NCBI GenBank assembly: GCA_031430575.1
Contig: JANPBT010000052.1
Span: 31,826-95,825 of the forward strand
Length of the DNA stretch: 64,000 bases
DNA from: JANMDS01 sp031430575
Lineage (GTDB): Bacteria; Pseudomonadota; Gammaproteobacteria; Burkholderiales; Casimicrobiaceae
Direction: 5' to 3'
Under the pieces are notes generated by a model. It ran no database searches, had not been told where the DNA came from, and saw only the letters and a program-made list of their open reading frames with translations. The translations under genes were made by a program, and so were the position numbers. This document shows, piece after piece, positions 18,225 to 26,396 of this stretch (the first letter of the stretch is position 1; each line of letters begins with the position of its first letter).

Positions 18225-18851
18225 ATGCCCAATTCTGCGCCGCAGGTATACGAAATCGATGGACTTCGCCCAGTGATTTCGCCCGGGGCATACGTTCACC
18301 CAAGCGCGGTATTAATCGGTGACGTGATTATTGCCGCTGGAGCGTATATCGGGCCGTGCGCATGCTTGCGCGGCGATTTTGGCCGGATTGTGATTGGGGA
18401 AAACGCCAATGTGCAAGACACCTGCGTTTTGCACGGTTTCCCTGAAAGTGATACCGTCGTCGCGGCTTTCGGTCACATCGGACACGGGGCGGTATTGCAT
18501 GGCTGCCGAGTGGGTCGCAACGCTTTGGTGGGAATGAATGCAGTGGTGATGGATGATGCTGAAATTGGCGAAGAGGCGATTGTTGGTGCGAGCGCATTTA
18601 TTAAAGCCCGATTTATCGTGCCACCGCGTATGCTCGCGATGGGCGCACCTGCCAAAATCATTCGGCCCTTAACGAGCCAAGAAATCGTTTGGAAAACAGA
18701 AGGCACCGCAACCTACGTGGCATTGGCCAAACGCAGCTTGGAAAGCATGAAGCTGGTCTCCGCGCTGACCGCGCCAGAACCGAACCGCAAAAAAATACAA
18801 GCCGGCGCCGTGCGTCCGCTTTCCGCGCTTAAAGCCGATCTGAAAGATTAA
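18225..18851 (+). CDS. paaY: PaaY-like gamma-class carbonic anhydrase/hexapeptide-repeat protein
   Basis: The 208-residue left-handed beta-helix protein closely follows PaaY: Y-E-I-D-G-L-x-P-V near the start, A-V-L-I-G-D-V-I, L-R-G-D-F-G-R-I-V, Q-D-x-C-V-L-H-G-F-P, the metal-binding H-I-G-H-x-A-V-L-H-G-C, and A-L-V-G-M-N-A-V-V-M-D. PaaY is a thioesterase-like gamma carbonic anhydrase relative from phenylacetate degradation, but no other paa genes are nearby, so a general carbonic anhydrase or thioesterase role is equally likely. A DUS-like repeat is built into codons 4-8 (S-A-P-Q-V). The gene ends 3 bases before the S41 peptidase. Confidence 0.87.
   Translation: MPNSAPQVYEIDGLRPVISPGAYVHPSAVLIGDVIIAAGAYIGPCACLRGDFGRIVIGENANVQDTCVLHGFPESDTVVAAFGHIGHGAVLHGCRVGRNALVGMNAVVMDDAEIGEEAIVGASAFIKARFIVPPRMLAMGAPAKIIRPLTSQEIVWKTEGTATYVALAKRSLESMKLVSALTAPEPNRKKIQAGAVRPLSALKADLKD
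18234..18248 (-). repeat. DUS-like repeat at the start of the paaY-like gene
   Basis: Full 15-mer, minus orientation, covering codons 4-8 of the gene, read as S-A-P-Q-V. Confidence 0.92.
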
Positions 18852-18854
18852 GAA

Positions 18855-20177
18855 ATGAACAAATTTACGCAATTCTGCGCCGCAGGTATGTTGAGCCTAC
18901 TCTCGGGTTGTGCGGTGCTCGATTCCCATAACGTGCTTGGGCGAATGGCGGTACCGCGCGAGACTTTTGAGCCGCTTTCTCATGCCCAACGATTACTCGT
19001 TGTGGATCAGGTCTGGGAGACGATCAACACGCGTTATATTGATCCAGGGATGAACGGGATCGATTGGGTTGGCGTACGCAAGCGCTATGCCGATCAATTC
19101 CCCGCGACCCAAAGTGAGGAAATATTTTGGGATACGCTCGATCGCATGGTCGGGGAGTTAAACGACTCACACACCCGCATCGAGAGCCCCGCGCGCGTGC
19201 GTGACCGCAAAAATTTCGGTGGCTTGAGCTATGGGTTAGGCTTGGCGCAGGTCGAAGGCCAGTTGCTGGTATTGGGTGTCAACAATGAATCGGATGCGTG
19301 GTTCGCTGGCGTGCGCGCGGGCATGATTGTCACCGAGATTAATCAAATACCTGCGGCGCAGATTTATGCCGATTCGCTCGCAAAATCACGTAAACAGTCA
19401 ACCGATGCCATTCGCGCGCGGCAAGTCATCCGCACGCTTTTAGAAGCGAAGGACAACGGCACGTTGGCCGTCGTCGCCCAGCGCGAGGACGGCAGTACGG
19501 TTTCGGCAACCTTGAAGCCACGCGCCATCCGTGGTCTACCGACGGTGATGCACCGTACGCTGCCGTCTGGCTTTGGCTACCTTCGGTTTTCAGCTTTTAA
19601 TGAATCGCTGCGTGCCCGCGTGCTTGAGGGGTTATCTTTGCTGAAAGATGTGCCGGCATTGATCATTGATCTACGCGGCAACGGCGGCGGATCGATGGCG
19701 ATGACCAGCGCGATTGTCGGACGCTTTATGGCAAAAGAGGCGCAGCCGCTGAAAATCGTACTACGCGACGACAAACCCGTACGTGTGCTGGGTATTCCGA
19801 TGATTAGTAGCGACGCAAAGGCAACGCCCGCGGGCAAAGAGGCATTTAATAAGCCTGTCGTGATTCTTACCGATCTCAGCAGCGCGAGCGCGAGCGAAGC
19901 GCTTGCCGCATCGATGCGCGAGCTGGGCAATGCAACTGTCGTTGGGCAAACCAGTTGCGGCTGCTTGCTTGGCTTTTTGGGCTATCTGAGCTTACCCGGC
20001 GGCGCGGAAATGGCTTACAGCGAAATTGCATTGGTGACCGCATCGGGCAAACGCATTGAAGGACAGGGCGTCGTTCCAGACATCGAAGTGGCGGTTACGA
20101 TTGCGGGCGTTCGCAGTGCGCGCGACCGTAGCCTCGAAGCAGCGGTAGCGCATTTGCAAAAAATAACCGGTAAATAA
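18855..20177 (+). CDS. S41-family peptidase lipoprotein with PDZ-like region
   Basis: The 440-residue protein starts with a lipoprotein signal (L-L-S-G-C, lipidated Cys at about 19), so it is probably anchored in the outer membrane. A PDZ-like segment (V-N-N-E-S-D-A-W-F-A-G-V-R-A-G-M) precedes the S41 catalytic domain: G-Y-L-R-F, L-I-I-D-L-R-G-N-G-G-G, and the nucleophile region T-D-L-S-S-A-S-A-S-E-A-L, then G-Q-T-S-C-G. The family cleaves C-terminal tails of periplasmic proteins (Tsp/CtpA type). Two DUS-like repeats are inside: one encodes part of the signal peptide (F-C-A-A-G-M) and one the PDZ region (I-P-A-A-Q-I). Confidence 0.9.
   Translation: MNKFTQFCAAGMLSLLSGCAVLDSHNVLGRMAVPRETFEPLSHAQRLLVVDQVWETINTRYIDPGMNGIDWVGVRKRYADQFPATQSEEIFWDTLDRMVGELNDSHTRIESPARVRDRKNFGGLSYGLGLAQVEGQLLVLGVNNESDAWFAGVRAGMIVTEINQIPAAQIYADSLAKSRKQSTDAIRARQVIRTLLEAKDNGTLAVVAQREDGSTVSATLKPRAIRGLPTVMHRTLPSGFGYLRFSAFNESLRARVLEGLSLLKDVPALIIDLRGNGGGSMAMTSAIVGRFMAKEAQPLKIVLRDDKPVRVLGIPMISSDAKATPAGKEAFNKPVVILTDLSSASASEALAASMRELGNATVVGQTSCGCLLGFLGYLSLPGGAEMAYSEIALVTASGKRIEGQGVVPDIEVAVTIAGVRSARDRSLEAAVAHLQKITGK
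18874..18888 (-). repeat. DUS-like repeat in the S41 signal peptide
   Basis: Full 15-mer, minus orientation, read as F-C-A-A-G-M within the lipoprotein signal sequence. Confidence 0.92.
19348..19362 (+). repeat. DUS-like repeat in the S41 PDZ region
   Basis: Full 15-mer, forward, read as I-P-A-A-Q-I. Confidence 0.92.
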
Positions 20178-20194
20178 GACCCAAAAGGGCAAAA

Positions 20195-20209
20195 TCTGCG
20201 CCGCAGGTA
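20195..20209 (-). repeat. DUS-like repeat between convergent genes
   Basis: Full 15-mer in the 32-base gap between the ends of the S41 gene and the convergent dehydratase gene, ending one base before the latter. It is single, without an inverted partner. Confidence 0.92.
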
Positions 20210-21334
20210 TTAACCGTGAAACTGCGCAACATCACGCACCCACGCCCGCGCTTGGGCGCTTAAGCTTACGCCCAAGCCCGCGCGCGTCGGCACGATCATG
20301 CGCCCGTTTGCAATTTCAATGCGCTCGTTAAAGAGCGGCTCGAGCCACTCAAAATGCTCGACCCACGGCTCGGTTTTATAGGCGGCGGCCAGGTGAATGT
20401 GGAGCTCCATGGCGAAGTGCGGCGCGAGCATTAAACCCGCATGCTCAGCGAGTGCGGCAATTTTAAGAAAAGGCGTAATCCCGCCCACGCGTGGGGCATC
20501 GGGCATGAGGTAATCGGCGGCACGGTGGCGAATTAAATCGAAATGTTCGCCCACACTGGTGAGCATTTCGCCCGTGGCAATTGGGGTGTCAAATTGGGCG
20601 GTGAGCGCGGCGTGACCTTCGTGGTCGTAGGCGTCGAGTGGCTCTTCGATCCAGACCAAATTAAATCGCTCGAAGGTGCGGCACATGCGCTGCGCAGTGG
20701 GTCGATCCCATTGCTGGTTGGCATCGACCATGATCGAAACCTCTTCGCCCAATTGTTTGCGCACCGTGGCGACGCGCTCAATATCGAGCGCGCAATTCGG
20801 TTGCCCGACCTTTAATTTGATTCCGCCGATCCCTTTTGCAATCGACGCTTGGGCATTGACCAGTAATTGATCGAGCGGCGTATGCAAAAAACCGCCTGAG
20901 GTGTTGTAGCAGCGTACGGTGTCGCGGTGCGCGCCGAGCAATTTAGCGAGCGACAAATTCGCGCGCTTGGCTTTCAAATCCCAGAGCGCGACATCAAACG
21001 CGCCGATGGCTTGCACACTCATTCCGCTTCGCCCCACCGATGCGCCGGCCCAGCAAAGCGTGTCCCAAAGCTTTGCAATATCGTTGGGGTCTTCCCCGAC
21101 CAACACCGGCGCGATTTCTTTCGCGTGGGCAAATTGCCCGGGGCCGCCAGCGCGCTTGGAATAGCTAAAGCCCAAGCCTTCGTGCCCGTTTGCGGTTTTG
21201 ATTTCGGCGAATAAGATCGCGATTTCGGTCATCGGCTTTTGCTTGCCAGTGAGCACTTTTGCATCGCTGATGGGGTTTGCCAGAGGCAGAATGCACGAAG
21301 AGACGCGCAGCCACGAAATTGAGTCAGGTTTCAT
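20210..21334 (-). CDS. talarate/galactarate dehydratase-like enolase-superfamily enzyme
   Basis: The 374-residue protein belongs to the mandelate racemase subgroup and closely resembles Salmonella L-talarate/galactarate dehydratase. Shared blocks are G-L-G-F-S-Y-S-K-R-A-G-G, W-A-G-A-S-V-G-R-S-G-M, C-Y-N-T-S-G-G-F-L-H-T-P and L-E-P-L-F-N-E. The catalytic pieces are present: the KxK pair (Lys173, Lys175), metal ligands Asp204, Glu230 and Glu256, and His306 in A-P-H-F-A-M-E. It would abstract the alpha-proton of galactarate or talarate and dehydrate or epimerise it. It starts 4 bases after the GarD-like gene, so the two are one operon. Confidence 0.87.
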   Translation of the reverse strand: MKPDSISWLRVSSCILPLANPISDAKVLTGKQKPMTEIAILFAEIKTANGHEGLGFSYSKRAGGPGQFAHAKEIAPVLVGEDPNDIAKLWDTLCWAGASVGRSGMSVQAIGAFDVALWDLKAKRANLSLAKLLGAHRDTVRCYNTSGGFLHTPLDQLLVNAQASIAKGIGGIKLKVGQPNCALDIERVATVRKQLGEEVSIMVDANQQWDRPTAQRMCRTFERFNLVWIEEPLDAYDHEGHAALTAQFDTPIATGEMLTSVGEHFDLIRHRAADYLMPDAPRVGGITPFLKIAALAEHAGLMLAPHFAMELHIHLAAAYKTEPWVEHFEWLEPLFNERIEIANGRMIVPTRAGLGVSLSAQARAWVRDVAQFHG

Positions 21335-21338
21335 ATTT

Positions 21339-22889
21339 TCAGGTCACGGGAGCGGGGTTGAAAAGTACGAGCGCGTTATGCAGTTTCCATTGCTCAGCGT
21401 ACGTTTTTTTGCGACCACTGGCCACCTCTAACATCAAATGAAACAACTCCCAGCCGATGTCCTCGATCGTCGCGGTGCCGTCGGCAATTTTGCCCGCGTT
21501 GACGTCCATCAAATCGTGCCACCGGCGGGCCAGATCGGTACGCGTAGCCACTTTAATCACAGGACATGCGGCCAAGCCATACGGCGTGCCGCGCCCCGTG
21601 GTGAATACGTGCAAGTTCATTCCTGCTGCGAGCTGTAGCGTGCCGCAGATGAAATCGCTGGCGGGCGTTGCGGCGTAGGTCAAGCCTTTATGCTTCAACT
21701 TTTCGCCTGGCGCAAGCACGCCCGTAATTGGCGCGCTGCCCGATTTAACAATTGAGCCCATCGCTTTTTCGACGATGTTAGAGAGCCCCCCTTTTTTGTT
21801 GCCGGGTGTGGTGTTGGCGCTGCGATCTACTTTGCCGCGCGCGAGGTAGGCGTCGTACCAGGCCATCTCCCGAATTATCGCCCGTGCAACCTCGGGCGTG
21901 GAGGCGCGCGCGGTGAGCTGATCGATGCCATCGCGCACTTCTGTGGTCTCAGAAAACATCACGCTTGCCCCAGCGCGCACCAGCAAATCGGTGCAAAAGC
22001 CTACCGCTGGATTCGCGGTGGCGCCAGAAAACGCATCGCTGCCGCCGCACTGCACGCCCACGACCAGCGCACTCGCGCAAACGGGTTTCCGTCGACGGTC
22101 ATTGAGCCGCGCTAAGTGCACTTTGGCTCTTTCCATAATCGCTTCAATCATCGACATGAACCCGATGTGCGCATCATCTTGCAGGCAGGTGACATCCAGC
22201 GCTACATTTTCGCCGCGCTGATCGACAATAGGAATCGTACCAGGTGGCATCAGCCGCTCAGGTTGCAATTTTTCGCAGCCCAAGCTCACGACCATCACTT
22301 CCCCACCGAAATTCGGGTTCAAGCTAATATTTCGCAAGGTGCGAATCGGAATCTCCGCGCCTTCGGCATCAATCGCCACGCCGCAACCGTAAGTGTGTTC
22401 GATGCCGACCACATCATCGACATTTGGATAACGCGGCAGCAATTCAGCTTTGATGTGGGAAACCGCAAATTCAACCACGCCAGAGACACACTGCACGGTG
22501 GTCGTGATTGCCAAAATATTGCGCGTGCCCACAGACCCATCGGCATTGCAAAAACCATCGAAGGTATACCCGTCGAGCGGAAGCAAGGCTGAGGGTTTCA
22601 ATGTCGCGATCGGGAGATTTTCGAGTGAGCGCGCTTCGGGCATGTTCAGCAAACGCTCATGAACCCAACTTCCTGCGAGAATCGGTTGCAGCGCGTAGCC
22701 AATGGGAATGCCATAACGAATCACCGCCGCGCCTGCTGTGAAATTTACGAGCGCAACTTTATGCCCTTGCGGGATTTTGTCGCGCAGAACGAGGCCATCA
22801 ATGAGGGCCACACCCGCTGGCAATCCGCCGTCGTTGGCGACGATGGCAACGTTGTCGCTCGGATGCATTTTTATAGTGAGCGGATTCAT
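21339..22889 (-). CDS. garD: galactarate/altronate dehydratase (UxaA/GarD family)
   Basis: The product follows E. coli galactarate dehydratase GarD over its whole length: S-D-N-V-A-I-V, I-P-Q-G-H-K-V-A-L, N-A-D-G-S-V-G-T-R-N, Y-G-C-G-V-A-I, I-S-L-N-P-N-F-G-G-E-V, Q-C-G-G-S-D-A-F-S-G and the ending V-L-F-N-P-A-P-V-T. GarD dehydrates galactarate to 5-keto-4-deoxy-D-glucarate using an iron-dependent site. The frame extends to 22940, but homologues start near the second methionine, giving 22889 (516 residues). It is divergent from the LacI-type regulator, with a likely operator between them. Two different galactarate-acting enzymes in one operon suggest a mixed aldarate substrate pool. Confidence 0.92.
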   Translation of the reverse strand: MNPLTIKMHPSDNVAIVANDGGLPAGVALIDGLVLRDKIPQGHKVALVNFTAGAAVIRYGIPIGYALQPILAGSWVHERLLNMPEARSLENLPIATLKPSALLPLDGYTFDGFCNADGSVGTRNILAITTTVQCVSGVVEFAVSHIKAELLPRYPNVDDVVGIEHTYGCGVAIDAEGAEIPIRTLRNISLNPNFGGEVMVVSLGCEKLQPERLMPPGTIPIVDQRGENVALDVTCLQDDAHIGFMSMIEAIMERAKVHLARLNDRRRKPVCASALVVGVQCGGSDAFSGATANPAVGFCTDLLVRAGASVMFSETTEVRDGIDQLTARASTPEVARAIIREMAWYDAYLARGKVDRSANTTPGNKKGGLSNIVEKAMGSIVKSGSAPITGVLAPGEKLKHKGLTYAATPASDFICGTLQLAAGMNLHVFTTGRGTPYGLAACPVIKVATRTDLARRWHDLMDVNAGKIADGTATIEDIGWELFHLMLEVASGRKKTYAEQWKLHNALVLFNPAPVT

Positions 22890-22925
22890 AAATTGCGCGA
22901 AATCGAGAAAAAGAAATATACCGTA

Positions 22926-22939
22926 TGATACCGCTACCA
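22926..22939. promoter_or_regulatory. LacI-type operator between garD and the regulator gene
   Basis: TGATACCGCTACCA matches the perfect palindrome at 24060 in 12 of 14 positions and shares the 13-mer GATACCGCTACCA with the site at 24031. It lies in the 74-base divergent gap, where one site could control both directions. Family assignment follows from the central GC and the neighbouring LacI gene. Confidence 0.7.
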
Positions 22940-22963
22940 ATTGAGGTTACCTAGAGCGCTGCA

Positions 22964-23992
22964 ATGTCTGAACCGATTACTTTCAAAAAAACGCGTCGCG
23001 GCAGCGGTGCGCTCACCCTACGCGATGTTGCAGCCTTGGCCGGCGTTGCCCCCATTACTGCATCGCGCGCAATCAATACGCCCAGCCAAGTTTCGCCCTT
23101 GTTATTGAAAAAAGTACAAGATGCGGTCGCTCGCACTGGATACGTGCCGAATCGGGCTGCGGGCGGGCTGGCCTCCTCGCGCAGTCGGCTGATCGCAGCG
23201 GTCACGCCGAGCACGGTGATGTCGGTATTTATGGGCACGATTGAAGCGCTCAACAGCGCACTCTTCGAGGCCGACTATCAGCTCATGCTCGGCCAAACAA
23301 GTTACTCACTTTCGCGCGAGGAAACCTTGCTCGAGGCGATCATTGGTAGGCGACCTGATGGTATTTTTCTCACCGGCATTTTGCCCCCTGGAAAAGGTCG
23401 CACGATGCTTCTCGCCTCTGGTATTCCAGTGGTGGAGACTTGGGATTTAACGCCGACACCGATTGACATGTTGATTGGTTTTTCGCATGACGACATCGGT
23501 AGGGATGTGGCGAATCACATGTATAAAAGGAGCTATCGATCCTTTGCGCTCGTTCGCGCAAGTGACGAGCGCGCAGTTCGACGAGGCATTGCATTTAAGG
23601 CTGCGCTGACTAAGCTGAGATTGAAGCAGCCGGTTGAGATTAATGTTGGCGCGTCGCGCACGATTAAAAGTGGCCGCGAAGCGCTCGCTCAAATTCTCAA
23701 AACTGCGCCGCAGGTACACGCCATTTTTTGCAGCTCAGATTTGCTGGCGTTTGGTGTGATGCTTGAAGCCCAATCCCGCGGTTTACGCATTCCCCATGAT
23801 ATGGCGATTATGGGTTTTGGCGATGCACCTTTTGCCGCTGATCTCGTGCCGTCACTCAGCTCAGTGCGCATTAATGGCGAAAATATCGGGCAATTAGCGG
23901 CTCGGTATTTAATTGACCGTGCAGAGGGACGATCGGTTGCCGAGCCAATTGTTAACGTAGGCTTTTCTATTATTGAGCGCGAAAGTACGTAG
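22964..23992 (+). CDS. LacI-family transcriptional regulator of the sugar-acid cluster
   Basis: The 342-residue protein has an N-terminal helix-turn-helix (T-L-R-D-V-A-A-L-A-G-V-A-P-I-T-A-S-R-A-I, about 18-38) and hinge (Y-V-P-N-R-A-A-G-G-L-A), followed by a periplasmic-binding-protein-like effector domain. This resembles GntR-type gluconate regulators. It lies between garD and the gluconolactonase gene, and both flanks carry the same operator-like sequence, so it most likely represses the cluster until a sugar acid or keto-acid binds. A DUS-like repeat is read as T-A-P-Q-V in the effector domain. Confidence 0.92.
   Translation: MSEPITFKKTRRGSGALTLRDVAALAGVAPITASRAINTPSQVSPLLLKKVQDAVARTGYVPNRAAGGLASSRSRLIAAVTPSTVMSVFMGTIEALNSALFEADYQLMLGQTSYSLSREETLLEAIIGRRPDGIFLTGILPPGKGRTMLLASGIPVVETWDLTPTPIDMLIGFSHDDIGRDVANHMYKRSYRSFALVRASDERAVRRGIAFKAALTKLRLKQPVEINVGASRTIKSGREALAQILKTAPQVHAIFCSSDLLAFGVMLEAQSRGLRIPHDMAIMGFGDAPFAADLVPSLSSVRINGENIGQLAARYLIDRAEGRSVAEPIVNVGFSIIEREST
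23702..23716 (-). repeat. DUS-like repeat inside the LacI-type gene
   Basis: Reverse copy with one change at the end (ACTGCGCCGCAGGTA), read as T-A-P-Q-V between the A-L-A-Q-I-L-K helix and the H-A-I-F-C-S-S-D strand. Confidence 0.9.
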
Positions 23993-24015
23993 CTCTTGGC
24001 GCGCATCGTTTTTTC

Positions 24016-24044
24016 TTGACATCCTAAAAAGATACCGCTACCAT
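24016..24044 (+). promoter_or_regulatory. sigma-70-like promoter of the gluconolactonase operon, overlapped by an operator
   Basis: A perfect TTGACA (24016-24021) is followed after 17 bases by TACCAT (24039-24044). The -10 lies inside the operator-like 13-mer GATACCGCTACCA (24031-24043), so a bound LacI-type protein would block RNA polymerase. Confidence 0.65.
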
Positions 24045-24059
24045 CTGTTGAAATCAATA

Positions 24060-24073
24060 TGGTAGCGCTACCA
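24060..24073. promoter_or_regulatory. perfect palindromic LacI-type operator
   Basis: TGGTAGCGCTACCA is a perfect 14-base palindrome with the central CG-GC step of LacI/GalR operators. It lies just downstream of the predicted -10 and 38 bases before the gluconolactonase start. With the half-matching site 29 bases upstream it makes a double operator. Confidence 0.75.
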
Positions 24074-24111
24074 ATAGTGACGAACATTCCTCAAACTGCA
24101 CAGGAGACATC

Positions 24112-25230
24112 ATGACAAACACCACTTCCACCGCCCGACGTGGCTTTCTAAAAGTAACGGCAGCAACCGGGCTGACGACGATGGCGAGCGCGACGCTCGC
24201 GCAATCATTTGAGTTCAAGCCCAATCAGCGTTACCCCGATCCTTCTGTGTTAATTCTTGATCCGAGCTTTGCGAAATATCGCATTTACAGCAGCACAGTC
24301 GAGCAGCTAGGCACGGGGATGCGCTGGGCGGAGGGGCCCGTGTATTTTCCGAGCGAGACGGCGGGCGGCGCTGGCTATTTGCTGTGCACAGACATTCCAA
24401 ACAATCGCCTGATGAAGTACGACGAGGCCACCGAGAAATTTAGCGTTTACAAAACGAATGTGAACTACGCTAACGGCAATACGCGGGATCGGCAAGGGCG
24501 ATTGATTACCTGCGAGCATTCGGTAACACGCCGTGTTGTGCGTTGGGAAAAAAGCGGTGCAATGACCGTGCTCGCTGATCGATTTGAAGGCAAACGCTTA
24601 AACGCGCCGAACGATATCGTTGTGAAATCGGACGACACCATTTGGTTCACTGATCCGTTATTTGGCATCAATGGCGAATGGGAGGGCGAGCGCGCAAAAC
24701 CAGAGCAGGCGACGACCAACGTTTACCGCATTGCGAAAGACGGTAAGCTCACCGCAGTGATTACCGATCTCGTTAATCCCAACGGTTTGGCATTTTCGCC
24801 GGACGAGAAAAAACTCTATGTTGTGGAATGGAAGGGCACGCCGAACCGCAGTATTTGGAGCTACGACGTGGGCGCGGATGGAAGCTGCACCAACAAAGTG
24901 AAGCTAATCGACGCCGATGGCCCTGGCTCTCTAGATGGTTTCCGCGTTGATCGCGATGGCAATTTGTGGTGCGGTTGGGGCTACAACGGTTCGTTTCAAG
25001 CGACGGCAACCGATGTGGGCGGCGGTATGAAAGCCCATTTGCAAAATGCAAAAACCGAAGATTACGACGGTGTGAAAATTTTTAACAAAGACGGTAAGCC
25101 CATTGGGTTCATCCGCTTGCCTGAGCGCTGCTCAAACCTAGAATTTGGTGGCTCAAAGCGCAACCGACTTTACATGACGGCATGCCACTCGCTCTATGCC
25201 GTTTATGTTGAATCCCATGGCGCAGTCTAG
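24112..25230 (+). CDS. secreted SMP-30/gluconolactonase-like sugar lactonase
   Basis: The 372-residue protein has a twin-arginine type signal (A-R-R-G-F-L-K-V at 8-15, then a hydrophobic stretch ending near T-L-A-Q), so it is probably exported folded to the periplasm. The six-bladed propeller of the SMP-30/gluconolaconase/LRE family shows W-A-E-G-P-V-Y, R-L-N-A-P-N-D-I-V, W-F-T-D-P and N-P-N-G-L-A-F-S-P-D. The family hydrolyses sugar lactones to aldonic acids with a bound divalent metal. AGGAG lies 5 bases before the ATG. Position after two operator-like sites and before the Bug receptor suggests lactone or sugar-acid processing before uptake. Confidence 0.88.
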   Translation: MTNTTSTARRGFLKVTAATGLTTMASATLAQSFEFKPNQRYPDPSVLILDPSFAKYRIYSSTVEQLGTGMRWAEGPVYFPSETAGGAGYLLCTDIPNNRLMKYDEATEKFSVYKTNVNYANGNTRDRQGRLITCEHSVTRRVVRWEKSGAMTVLADRFEGKRLNAPNDIVVKSDDTIWFTDPLFGINGEWEGERAKPEQATTNVYRIAKDGKLTAVITDLVNPNGLAFSPDEKKLYVVEWKGTPNRSIWSYDVGADGSCTNKVKLIDADGPGSLDGFRVDRDGNLWCGWGYNGSFQATATDVGGGMKAHLQNAKTEDYDGVKIFNKDGKPIGFIRLPERCSNLEFGGSKRNRLYMTACHSLYAVYVESHGAV

Positions 25231-25298
25231 CCGCTAGAATTAATCGCAGATTCATCGTTAACACCTGTTTTATTGCAAATTAATGTTTAAGGATACAC

Positions 25299-26285
25299 AT
25301 GAAAATTAACTCTACTTTATTTCGCGGCGCAATCAGCATAGTGGCCGCGGTCGCAAGCCTCGCAGCGGCGTCCGCGCACGCGCAGGCCGACTACCCTAGC
25401 AAGACGATCAAAATAATTGTGTCCTTCCCGCCTGGCGGCACCAGTGATGTGATGGGTCGCATGGTGGCCGATGAGCTGGGCAAAGCGCTTAAGCAGCCCG
25501 TGGTCGTAGAAAACATCGGCGGCGCTGGCGGTACGATTGGCATCGACCGCGCGCTCAAAATGCCTGCGGATGGTTACACGATTATCCAAACTGGCGTGGG
25601 GCAAAATGCGGTCGCACACGGGCTTGACCCGAACCTGAAATACAACTCAATGAATGATTTTGTGCATCTATCGCAAACCCATTCCGGGCCAAATGTGTTG
25701 GTGGTCAACGCCAATACGCCTTACAAAACCTTGGCAGATATCGTTGATTACGCCAAGAAAAATCCGGGCAAGTTAGATTACGGATTTACCCACGCTGCCT
25801 CTGGCCATATGGCGATGGAGCTTTTCAAGCAAACGGCCAATGTTGATTTGACCGGTATTTCGTATAAGGGCGGTGGTCCGATGCTGACCGATCTACTTGG
25901 CGGACAAATCCCGATCATGTTCATCAACCAAGATGCCGCCTTGCCACACGTAAAGGGTGGCAAGTTACGCGCAATTGCGGTGACAAGCGCACTGCGCAAT
26001 CCTCTCTATCCCGACATCCCCACCATTGCAGAATCAGGCTACAAAGGCTTTGAAGCGCTGTCGTGGTCTGGCATGTCCGTCGCCAAAGGCACACCACAGC
26101 CGATCATCGACAAACTGGAAGCAGCGCTCTCGCAAGTGATGGCCAATGAAAACGTAAAAACGCGCATGGGCTCGGTGGGTTTTATCATCCCACAGCAAGG
26201 TGGAAGAGCCTACGCGGCTTTCGTCAAGAGCGAGCTTGATACGTGGACGCGCGTGATCAAAACTGCGGGCATCAAGCCGCAGTAA
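25299..26285 (+). CDS. Bug-family (TctC-like) periplasmic solute-binding protein
   Basis: The 328-residue protein has a signal peptide cleaved near A-H-A-Q-A (about 28-32) and the tripartite tricarboxylate receptor signature: Y-P-S-K-T-I-K-I-I-V-S-F-P-P-G-G, V-V-E-N-I-G-G-A-G-G-T-I-G, S-G-H-M-A-M-E-L-F and Y-K-G-G-G-P-M. Bug proteins bind organic acids for TctAB-type transporters, whose membrane genes are not in this window. Given its neighbours the ligand is probably a sugar acid. It is followed by an inverted pair of DUS-like repeats that separates it from the dehydratase gene. Confidence 0.93.
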   Translation: MKINSTLFRGAISIVAAVASLAAASAHAQADYPSKTIKIIVSFPPGGTSDVMGRMVADELGKALKQPVVVENIGGAGGTIGIDRALKMPADGYTIIQTGVGQNAVAHGLDPNLKYNSMNDFVHLSQTHSGPNVLVVNANTPYKTLADIVDYAKKNPGKLDYGFTHAASGHMAMELFKQTANVDLTGISYKGGGPMLTDLLGGQIPIMFINQDAALPHVKGGKLRAIAVTSALRNPLYPDIPTIAESGYKGFEALSWSGMSVAKGTPQPIIDKLEAALSQVMANENVKTRMGSVGFIIPQQGGRAYAAFVKSELDTWTRVIKTAGIKPQ

Positions 26286-26303
26286 CCGACTCTTTTATAT
26301 GTA

Positions 26304-26373
26304 TACCTGCGGCGCAGAATTGGCATTTTTGAGGCAATATGTCTGGAAAAGTGCTCATTCTGCGCCGCAGGTA
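26304..26373. terminator. inverted pair of DUS-like repeats between the Bug and dehydratase genes
   Basis: Two exact 15-mer copies (26304-26318 forward, 26359-26373 reverse) extend to an 18-base perfect stem with a loop of about 36 bases. It begins about 18 bases after the Bug stop, a terminator-like place, though the next gene is on the same strand. Confidence 0.65.
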
Positions 26374-26396
26374 TTGACCACAACACTCAGCTTACG